Below, piece by piece: positions 1 through 5,620 of a DNA stretch of 6,415 nt. Each line of letters starts with the position of its first letter. Position 1 is the stretch's first letter. A program made the position numbers and the translations under genes. The stretch is from assembly GCA_003518245.1 (NCBI GenBank), contig DOZA01000363.1, forward strand, positions 479-6,893. The letters run 5' to 3'. The notes under the pieces are model-generated. The model did not search any database, was not told the DNA's origin, and saw only the letters and a program-made list of their open reading frames with translations. Origin of the DNA: Bacteroidales bacterium. Its GTDB lineage: Bacteria; Bacteroidota; Bacteroidia; Bacteroidales; VadinHA17.

Positions 1-332
1 CCGGGACAGCGGACCTGAGCCTGGCGCCAGGTTTTGTTATTAATGTTCAGAATAATAATATTATTTGTGCTGTGGGAACAAGTGTTAGCTATAAAGATCT
101 GTCAGTGAACTTATTACCTTATTTTAGCCCCGGTAATAACCTGAGCTTTGTACAATCTGGACTGCATTATAAAACAGGAAGGGTAGAGCTGGGCTATAAT
201 TATAACTTCGCTCCATTGAGTAATGAAAAGTTGCTGCCATTAACACTTTCAAACCAGGTGTACATAGCAGTAGTTTTAAATAATGTTGAAAAAAGAGACC
301 TTATTAAGGCAATAATATATCCCAAAATGTAG
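1..332 (+). CDS. C-terminal part of a probable PorP/SprF-family T9SS outer-membrane protein (5' truncated)
   Basis: The reading frame is open from base 3 to the TAG at 330-332 and runs off the left edge, so only about the last 109 residues are visible. The GTG at 72 lies inside the frame and is not a credible start. The residues alternate polar and hydrophobic in short stretches separated by turns (SLAPGFVINV, GLHYKTGRVELGYNYNFAPL, NQVYIAVVLNN), as expected of beta-strands in an outer-membrane barrel. It ends with a basic stretch and IIYPKM. This tail and the GxxY-type strand resemble PorP/SprF proteins, which anchor T9SS and gliding components at the outer membrane. The gldJ gene 61 bp downstream on the same strand supports the call. 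The family assignment is by eye from a fragment. Another small beta-barrel protein, such as a PorV-like one, is possible but fits the C-terminus less well. Confidence 0.6.
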   Translation, partial: GTADLSLAPGFVINVQNNNIICAVGTSVSYKDLSVNLLPYFSPGNNLSFVQSGLHYKTGRVELGYNYNFAPLSNEKLLPLTLSNQVYIAVVLNNVEKRDLIKAIIYPKM

Positions 333-382
333 TTATATTTGAAAAATGGGAATACATTATATCAAAATTTGTTATATTTGAA
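332..382 (+). repeat. 12-nt direct repeat carrying TATATTTG, candidate promoter region of gldJ
   Basis: GTTATATTTGAA occurs exactly at 332-343 and again at 371-382, 39 bp apart, in the short gap before gldJ. Each copy contains TATATTTG, which matches the TAnnTTTG -7 element of the Bacteroidota primary sigma factor. No clear TTG-type -33 element sits about 19-23 bp upstream of either copy, so the promoter reading is weak. The second copy ends 11 bp before the gldJ ATG, which would give a very short leader. Confidence 0.3.
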
Positions 383-393
383 TTTGAATTAAT

Positions 394-1893
394 ATGACCA
401 AAATCTTTCGTGTTATGTATAAATTCGCATCCTCATTAATAGTCGTCTTTACCGTTTTGCTCTTTGCTTCCTGTAACCGTGGAGATAACCCAAATGTCTC
501 AACAACAACAGGCTGGACATACAACGATCTGGATAACGGAGGTTTTGAAGTTGTTCTCGGGGCTGAACAGGAAACAGGTCCCGGGCTGGTGCTTATTGAA
601 GGAGGAACCTTCACAATGGGACGTACTGAGGAAGATGTCATGTATGATTGGAATAATCCCATCCGCAGGGTTACAGTATCATCTTTTTACATGGATGAAA
701 CAGAAATCCGAAACGTTGACTATCAGATGTATCTCTGGTGGCTCCAGAGGGTATATGTTGATTATCCCGAAGTGCATGTCAGGGCATTGCCCGATACACT
801 GGTGTGGCGCGCACCCCTGGGATATAATGAACCATATGTTCAGTACTATTTCAGACATCCCTCATATAATAACTATCCGGTGGTTGGCGTAAACTGGTTA
901 CAGGCAAATGACTACTGCCTGTGGCGTACCGATAGGGTCAATGAGCAGATACTCATTGATGAGGGGATACTGAATTATGACCCCAACCAGGTTAATGAAA
1001 ATAATTTTAATACCGACTCTTACCTCGCAGGGCAGTACGATGGTGTTGTAAACCAGAACCTCCCAAGCCTTGATCCCAACCAGGAAGAAAGACGTGTTAA
1101 GCTTGAAGATGGTATACTGCTTCCTAAATACAGGCTGCCAACAGAAGCAGAATGGGAGTTTGCAGCATATGCACTGAGAGGAAATACTTTCGAGGAAAGG
1201 ATCTTCGAGAGAAGGATATATCCCTGGGATGGACATAATGTGCGCTTTTCAGGTAAAAGACACCGTGGTGAATTTATGGCCAATTTTGTCAGGGGAAGAG
1301 GTGACCTGATGGGTGTCGCAGGTAGTCTTAATGATAACGGATCTATTCCAGTTGATGTTAAATCATACTGGCCTAACGATTACGGGCTGTATTGTATGGC
1401 AGGTAATGTTAATGAATGGGTACAGGATGTTTACAGACCCCTTAGTGCAGAGGATATTGATGCTTTTAATCCGTTCAGGGGTAACGTTTATACCGACTAT
1501 AGCAGGGATGCTAACGGCAACCTGCTTACAAAGGATGAACTGGGGCACCTGCAGATTGATACAGTGCAGGATGCTGATGTTGCCAACAGGTATAATTATC
1601 AGAAAGGAGACTACAGAAACTACCTCGATGGTGACTACCTGTCAACAATAGTGGAGAGTGGCGAATGGACAGGTGACGAAAGCCAGGGGACCGAATCAAT
1701 GTACCTGCAGAATGAAGAACAATTTGTCTCATTAATAAATGACAGGGCAAGGGTGATAAAAGGTGGCTCTTGGAAAGACAGGGCTTACTGGCTGAATCCT
1801 TCCACAAGAAGATTCCTTGATCAGGAAGCTGCACGTGTTGACCTCGGCTTCCGATGTGCCATGATAAGAGTAGGAAGCCCGTCTGGATTTTAA
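394..1893 (+). CDS. gldJ: GldJ, gliding motility / type IX secretion lipoprotein with a formylglycine-generating-enzyme-like fold
   Basis: The 499-residue product is a lipoprotein needed, in studied gliding Bacteroidota, for T9SS function and motility, where it stabilises the GldK ring lipoprotein. Residues 8-26 form a hydrophobic signal segment ending in FASC, with C27 the lipidation site (lipobox -3 is Phe, slightly atypical). From about residue 65 the protein follows the FGE/SUMF1 fold: LVLIEGGTFTMG (65-76), SFYMDETEI (97-105), YPVVGVNWLQANDYCLWR (161-178), YRLPTEAEWEFAA (246-258), AGNVNEWVQD (336-345), RVIKGGSW (453-460) and LGFRCA (484-489). The two active-site cysteines of true FGE, expected just after GGSW, are replaced (D462 and L467), so it should be structural rather than enzymatic. 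An acidic insertion occupies about 346-445. The phrases DDVMYDWNN and ALPDTLVWR, and the size, point to GldJ rather than GldK or a generic SUMF1 protein. The ATG at 394 leaves a basic n-region (K3, R6, K10); the ATG at 415 is an alternative. No Shine-Dalgarno sequence is visible. Confidence 0.9.
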   Translation: MTKIFRVMYKFASSLIVVFTVLLFASCNRGDNPNVSTTTGWTYNDLDNGGFEVVLGAEQETGPGLVLIEGGTFTMGRTEEDVMYDWNNPIRRVTVSSFYMDETEIRNVDYQMYLWWLQRVYVDYPEVHVRALPDTLVWRAPLGYNEPYVQYYFRHPSYNNYPVVGVNWLQANDYCLWRTDRVNEQILIDEGILNYDPNQVNENNFNTDSYLAGQYDGVVNQNLPSLDPNQEERRVKLEDGILLPKYRLPTEAEWEFAAYALRGNTFEERIFERRIYPWDGHNVRFSGKRHRGEFMANFVRGRGDLMGVAGSLNDNGSIPVDVKSYWPNDYGLYCMAGNVNEWVQDVYRPLSAEDIDAFNPFRGNVYTDYSRDANGNLLTKDELGHLQIDTVQDADVANRYNYQKGDYRNYLDGDYLSTIVESGEWTGDESQGTESMYLQNEEQFVSLINDRARVIKGGSWKDRAYWLNPSTRRFLDQEAARVDLGFRCAMIRVGSPSGF

Positions 1894-1917
1894 AAAGATA
1901 TATTATTTCTATTTTTA

Positions 1918-1933
1918 GGAGGTGTATCAAAAG
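1918..1933 (+). repeat. Left arm of the inverted repeat
   Basis: This arm pairs with 2040-2055 with a single mismatch (A1920 opposite C2053). Its inner part, AAAAGCCA (1929-1936), can instead pair with TGGCTTTT at 2006-2013, so two mutually exclusive pairings exist for this arm. Confidence 0.75.
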
Positions 1934-2013
1934 CCAGTATTTAATATTGTCTACTTGATGGTGTAATATATATTGCTAATATTATGGTGTTTACCTCTTA
2001 TCAAATGGCTTTT

Positions 2014-2044
2014 AAAAGTCAAAAAACTATTGTTTTTGACTTTT
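2014..2044 (+). repeat. Perfect 12-bp hairpin, AAAAGTCAAAAA with a 7-nt loop
   Basis: Bases 2014-2025 are exactly complementary to 2033-2044, with loop ACTATTG (2026-2032). The stem is AT-rich (two GC pairs in 12), so its stability in RNA is moderate. It shares bases 2040-2044 with the right terminal inverted repeat, so hairpin and outer stem cannot form fully together. It lies 21 bp before the murF start codon. Confidence 0.7.
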
Positions 2045-2063
2045 GATACACCCCCTTTTTTTT
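2040..2063 (+). terminator. Right inverted-repeat arm followed by T8: possible terminator or attenuator before murF
   Basis: The right arm (2040-2055) ends in CCCCC and is followed directly by eight T residues (2056-2063), two bases before the murF ATG. If the outer stem (1918-1933 with 2040-2055) forms in a transcript from gldJ, a stem plus U-tract resembling an intrinsic terminator results. The enclosed loop of over 100 nt makes fast co-transcriptional folding unlikely. Terminating here would stop transcripts at the murF start codon, so murF would need read-through or an internal promoter; no convincing TAnnTTTG promoter is seen in 1894-2065. Confidence 0.3.
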
Positions 2064-2065
2064 AG

Positions 2066-3361
2066 ATGAAGACAGGTACAATATATAAAATACTGGAGGA
2101 CAACAATTTCAGCCTGTCAACCGATTCAAGGAAAGTGTCGGAAGGAGATATCTTCTTCGCCCTTAAAGGTGAAAATTTTGATGGTAATGAGTTTGCCCCT
2201 GAAGCTCTCAAAAGAGGGGCAATAGCAGCAGTAATAGATAATCCACTGTTCGAATCGGAAAATACAATCTTGGTCAATGACGTGATAGATGAGTTGCAGG
2301 CCGTAGCTGTAAAATACCGCAGTAAATTCAATATTCCTGTGCTGGCCATAACAGGCAGTAATGGCAAAACAACAACCAAAGAACTGATAGCCAGGGTGCT
2401 GGCAAAAGATTATAAGGTGCATTATACCAAGGGTAATCTTAATAACCATATTGGCGTTCCTTTGACTATACTGGATTGCCCTGCCGACACCGAATTTATG
2501 ATAGTGGAAATGGGTGCTAATCATATAGGCGAGATAAGGAAGCTTTGTGAAATTGCACAACCCAATTACGGGATAGTTACTAATATAGGTAAGGCCCACC
2601 TGGAAGGATTTAGCTCTTTTAATGGTGTGGTGCAGGCCAAGTCAGAAATGTATGATTATTTAGAGTCTGAAGGGGGATGTGTCTTATATAATGATGATGA
2701 TAAAACCATCAGTGAATTGCTGTCAGTCAGGGGAATAAAGAAAGTGCCTTATACGCAACCGGGAGATCATATATTAGCGGTTCTGGAAATAAGACAGAAT
2801 CCACAACTTGCTATGATCGCTCAGATTGATGGTGAGAAATACACTTTTGAGACAAACCTTTTTGGACTGTATAATAAGGAGAATATACTAGCATCATTGT
2901 CAGTAGGCCTGTATTTTAATATTCCTCCGGCTAAGATGCAAAGGGTTATAGAATCTTATATGCCTGATAATAACAGGTCACAGGTTTTTAAGACAGGTAA
3001 AAATATACTGATTTGTGATTCTTATAATGCCAATCCTGTGAGTATGTCCAGGTCAATTGAATCATTCAGGGATTATCCGGGGAATAAAAAAACAGTTATA
3101 CTTGGTGATATGCTTGAACTTGGTGATTATGAGATTGAGGAACATGAGAAAATACTGACTGAGCTGGCTGCTATGGATGAAATGAATATCATACTTGTTG
3201 GTGAAATATTTGACTCCGTGGCACATAAATATAATATGCTTTCGTTTAACTCGCTTGAGCAATTGATGACATACCTGATCGATAATCCTCTGAGGGACAA
3301 CCTGGTATTGGTTAAAGCCTCAAGGGCCCTGGGACTCGAGAAGATTTACGGACTGATGTAG
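2066..3361 (+). CDS. murF: MurF, UDP-N-acetylmuramoyl-tripeptide--D-alanyl-D-alanine ligase
   Basis: The enzyme is cytoplasmic and uses ATP to add D-Ala-D-Ala to UDP-MurNAc-tripeptide, the last soluble step of peptidoglycan precursor synthesis. At 431 residues it is full length. The N-terminal substrate domain has TDSRKV (19-24) and GDIFFALKGENFDGNEFA (27-44). The central ATPase domain has the P-loop TGSNGKTTTKE (96-106, K101), EMGANHIGEI (148-157) and TNIGKAHLEGF (172-182) with the usual Mg2+-contacting Glu and His, and AKSEM (191-195), whose K192 is the lysine normally carbamylated. The C-terminal Mur ligase domain has DSYNANPVSM (318-327), LGDMLELG (346-353) and KASRALGLEKI (418-428). DSYNANP separates it from MurC, MurD and MurE. 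An in-frame TAG (2063-2065) immediately precedes the ATG, so this is the first possible start and it matches homologue N-termini. No Shine-Dalgarno sequence is present; the leader is a T tract at the edge of the inverted-repeat element. Confidence 0.96.
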   Translation: MKTGTIYKILEDNNFSLSTDSRKVSEGDIFFALKGENFDGNEFAPEALKRGAIAAVIDNPLFESENTILVNDVIDELQAVAVKYRSKFNIPVLAITGSNGKTTTKELIARVLAKDYKVHYTKGNLNNHIGVPLTILDCPADTEFMIVEMGANHIGEIRKLCEIAQPNYGIVTNIGKAHLEGFSSFNGVVQAKSEMYDYLESEGGCVLYNDDDKTISELLSVRGIKKVPYTQPGDHILAVLEIRQNPQLAMIAQIDGEKYTFETNLFGLYNKENILASLSVGLYFNIPPAKMQRVIESYMPDNNRSQVFKTGKNILICDSYNANPVSMSRSIESFRDYPGNKKTVILGDMLELGDYEIEEHEKILTELAAMDEMNIILVGEIFDSVAHKYNMLSFNSLEQLMTYLIDNPLRDNLVLVKASRALGLEKIYGLM

Positions 3362-3441
3362 TATAGTGATATCCTAAAATAACAATCATGTATGATAAAT
3401 TAATGGATCCGATACTGAGACTTATGGGCCTCAGATATAAA

Positions 3442-4578
3442 TCACATCCATGACATCTCAAGTATCTCTGACCTGCTTCCCAGCCTTACCCTTGGACCCC
3501 AGCTGCCAAAACCTGATGATACAATATAATGACAGCCATCAATAACCTTGTGACCGTATTGTAACCTGTATATACTGCTTGTGAGGTAATTAAGAGGCCA
3601 CATCTGGCCGTTATGGGTATGCCCTGAAAGCATAATATCAAAACCTGATAGATTATTCTCTTTCTTCAATGGTGGCTGGTGGTCCATGATAATTACCGGC
3701 TTTTCCTTGTCTGCTTCCTTTAATAAGTCATCAAGATCTTTCCTGCGCTTGCCAGTGTACCGGAATGAATCCCTGTCCTTTCTTCCTGCAAGCTGGATGC
3801 CCTCGTATACCTCCACCACCTCGTCGAGGAGTATCCTGATACCTTTATTTTCAATATAAGGTATTGTCTTCTGGTAATTACCTATGTATTCATGATTGCC
3901 GGTAATGGCATATACATGACTGGCAGTTGATGGAAATGTCAGTGATTGAAGAAGGTCGTTCCTTAGTACAGGGTTGATTTCACCATCGACTATATCTCCC
4001 AGTAAAAGAACCATATCGGGTGAAATAGATTCCAGTTTGCCGGATAAAATCCTCATACTTCTTTTACGAATAATGCTACCAAGGTGAATGTCCGACACAG
4101 CTGCTATGGTTATCTCTTTAATATGTGAGGGTTTATTTAAAACAACCTCGTATTTCCTTACCACTGGAAATTCAGTGTTTGTGAACCCTGATATAATAAG
4201 TAATAAAGCCAGACCAAAGGATACGAGGTACGAGGCCTGTTTTACGGCATTTATATTATCAGGTGGAATAATATTGATAAGCACAAATAAAAACCTTAAC
4301 AGGTCAGCTGCTATAAGTATTATTACAGAATAGAAAATGAAAGAGAGCCAGAAACCTCCTATAATATTGAGTATATCAGATGTTAAGGATGAATAATTGT
4401 GTTCAAGTATCTTCCCGGCAACGAATGAGAAGGAAAGAAGGATAAAAAGGATGGTATACAAGCTGTTGCCAATCAGATCACCGAAGGCAAATTCTCCTTT
4501 AAAATAAATGTAAATATTTGCAGATGAGTATATTATAAATACTATTATGAGAAAAATAACAATATCCCTGGCTTTCAT
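3442..4578 (-). CDS. Membrane-anchored calcineurin-like metallophosphoesterase (YkuE/YaeI-like)
   Basis: This 378-residue product has a membrane N-terminus and a C-terminal phosphoesterase domain. Hydrophobic segments at about 5-24, 38-56, 73-102 and 114-132 suggest four transmembrane helices. The calcineurin-like metal-binding motifs follow in order: SDIHLG (162-167; D163, H165), GDIVDGE (194-200; D195), GNHEY (227-231; N228, H229), MDHQPP (298-303; H299-H300 region) and SGHTHNGQMWP (318-328; H320, H322). All expected dinuclear-metal ligands are present, so it should be active as a phosphomonoesterase or phosphodiesterase. The spacing and GHTHNGQ signature fit the YkuE/YaeI group, often tied to membrane or lipid-linked substrates; the actual substrate cannot be read from sequence. 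Its ATG (4576-4578) lies 16 bp after the glycosyltransferase stop on the same strand, so it is probably the last gene of that operon. No Shine-Dalgarno sequence is visible. Confidence 0.9.
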   Translation of the reverse strand: MKARDIVIFLIIVFIIYSSANIYIYFKGEFAFGDLIGNSLYTILFILLSFSFVAGKILEHNYSSLTSDILNIIGGFWLSFIFYSVIILIAADLLRFLFVLINIIPPDNINAVKQASYLVSFGLALLLIISGFTNTEFPVVRKYEVVLNKPSHIKEITIAAVSDIHLGSIIRKRSMRILSGKLESISPDMVLLLGDIVDGEINPVLRNDLLQSLTFPSTASHVYAITGNHEYIGNYQKTIPYIENKGIRILLDEVVEVYEGIQLAGRKDRDSFRYTGKRRKDLDDLLKEADKEKPVIIMDHQPPLKKENNLSGFDIMLSGHTHNGQMWPLNYLTSSIYRLQYGHKVIDGCHYIVSSGFGSWGPRVRLGSRSEILEMSWM

Positions 4579-4594
4579 TATTTATTGTGAATTT

Positions 4595-5620
4595 TCAGTC
4601 ATTCATTAATTGCGAATATGTCCTTCGCTTTCTTATAAAAAAGCTAAAAACAAGACTTTTGTTCAATATTAATTCACCGGGATATTGAATTATATCCTTC
4701 TGCAACTCTTTTCTTTTGTCCCTTAAAGCTTTTCTATGCTGGTAATAATGAATGTGGGCTTTGACTACTTTAGAGAAAGCATTTAATTTAAGGGTGATTA
4801 AGAACCGGATTGCAGCAATACCATCAAGGCACATTCGTATAAACATTATTTTGTGTAGCTTCCTGCCGGGCAGGTTCTTGTATAAAAGGAAGAGATTGTT
4901 CCGGAAATTATAGAAAATTTTCATGGGTGAGTCATATGATAGTGTTCCTCCTCCTATATGATAAACCACCGAAGTAGGGATATACATGATTTTCTTTCCC
5001 TTATTGTTCAATCTCCAGCACAGGTCAATTTCTTCCATATGAGCAAAGAAGAAAGGATCGAAGCCCTCGTATTCCTTCCATGCTGATGACCTGATGAACA
5101 TGCATGCACCGCTGGCCCAGAAAATTTTTTTTACATCGTCATACTGCCCACGGTCTTCTTCTGTTATATTCATCACCCTTCCCCTGCAGAAGGGATAACC
5201 ATATTTGTCAATAAACCCGCCTGCAGCACCTGCATACTCAAATTTACTGTTATCAGCATAGCTTAATATTTTAGGCTGGCAGACAGCTGTGTCAGGGTCG
5301 CTGTCCATATAACTGATCACCGGATCAAGCCAGCCGGGACTTACTTCGACATCAGAATTAAGCAGTACATAATATTCTGATTCCACCATTTTCAGTGCTT
5401 CATTATACCCACGGGCAAAACCATAATTATAGCCGAGTTCCAGTAAGGAAACTTGAGGGTGTTTTTGCCTTACATATGCACATGAATCATCTGTGCTTCC
5501 ATTATCAGCAACATATATGCTGCAATTATCAGACAGTGAATATTTGATAACCTTGTCAAGAAATTTTTCCAGGAAAACCCTGCCATTCCAGTTCAGTATT
5601 ACGACCGAAGTTTTAATCAT
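4595..5620 (-). CDS. Family 2 (GT-A) glycosyltransferase, rhamnosyltransferase WbbL-like
   Basis: This 341-residue product is an inverting GT-A enzyme expected to transfer a sugar from a nucleotide donor to an envelope glycan or glycolipid on the cytoplasmic face. Visible family features are the N-terminal SVVILNWNG (5-13), ADNGSTDD (38-45), GFARGYNEAL (67-76), the metal-binding LNSDVE (88-93, a DxE/DxD variant at D90), WASGACMFIR (168-177) and the acceptor-side HMEEIDLCWR (194-203, with the likely catalytic acidic residues), then VYHIGGGT (219-226) and NFRNNLFLLYKN (238-249). The basic C-terminal tail (about 285-335) may hold it at the membrane. Donor and acceptor cannot be told from sequence. 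The ATG (5618-5620) overlaps the TGA of the upstream acyltransferase (5617-5619) in an ATGA arrangement, indicating translational coupling and common transcription. No recognisable Shine-Dalgarno sequence lies upstream, consistent with coupling. Confidence 0.93.
   Translation of the reverse strand: MIKTSVVILNWNGRVFLEKFLDKVIKYSLSDNCSIYVADNGSTDDSCAYVRQKHPQVSLLELGYNYGFARGYNEALKMVESEYYVLLNSDVEVSPGWLDPVISYMDSDPDTAVCQPKILSYADNSKFEYAGAAGGFIDKYGYPFCRGRVMNITEEDRGQYDDVKKIFWASGACMFIRSSAWKEYEGFDPFFFAHMEEIDLCWRLNNKGKKIMYIPTSVVYHIGGGTLSYDSPMKIFYNFRNNLFLLYKNLPGRKLHKIMFIRMCLDGIAAIRFLITLKLNAFSKVVKAHIHYYQHRKALRDKRKELQKDIIQYPGELILNKSLVFSFFIRKRRTYSQLMND

Larger units (their letters stand above)
1918..2055. mobile_element. 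138-bp MITE-like or IS-end-derived element bounded by 16-bp inverted repeats
   Basis: The gap between gldJ and murF contains imperfect terminal inverted repeats at 1918-1933 and 2040-2055. They share GGTGTATCAAAAG, a perfect 13-bp match at 1921-1933 and 2040-2052. Including the outer bases they match at 15 of 16 positions, and weaker similarity continues inward (CA at 1935-1936). Nothing inside encodes a credible protein; the longest open stretch is about 20 codons (1984-2046), ending in a TGA inside the right repeat. The termini resemble, by eye, the GTGTxTCAAAA-type ends of some Bacteroidota insertion sequences (IS1182-like). A possible TTTTTAG duplication at 1912-1918 and 2059-2065 flanks the element but does not abut the repeats exactly. 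Alternatively, this is a long-stem terminator or regulatory structure of chromosomal origin. Confidence 0.5.

Noticed and set aside
394..1893. Interpretation of the FGE-like protein as an active sulfatase-modifying enzyme or as GldK.
   Set aside because: The catalytic cysteines are absent, and the conserved segments (for example DDVMYDWNN and ALPDTLVWR) and the murF neighbour match GldJ better than GldK, which is usually followed by gldL.
1526..1930. A 134-codon minus-strand open frame opposite the 3' half of gldJ.
   Set aside because: It lies antisense to a well-supported coding region, has composition typical of a shadow frame, and has no recognisable domain.
1984..2046. A 20-codon open stretch inside the inverted-repeat element ending within the right repeat, considered as the C-terminal remnant of a transposase.
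   Set aside because: It shows no recognisable transposase motif and its length fits chance; only a homology search could rescue it.
2126..2599. A 157-codon minus-strand open frame opposite the 5' half of murF.
   Set aside because: murF is unambiguous on the plus strand with conserved motifs throughout; the antisense frame shows no family signature.
3385..3434. Small inverted repeats in the convergent gap: ATCAT-GT-ATGAT (3385-3396) and CTGAG/CTCAG (3415-3419 with 3430-3434), considered as a bidirectional terminator.
   Set aside because: Both stems are only 5 bp, and neither is followed by a clear T tract on either strand, so a terminator call is not supported although one would be expected here.
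3388..3453. A 21-codon open frame (MYDKLMDPILRL...) between murF and the phosphoesterase, overlapping the latter's 3' end by 12 bp.
   Set aside because: It is too short, has no ribosome-binding site and no recognisable family, and is within chance expectation for an AT-rich gap.
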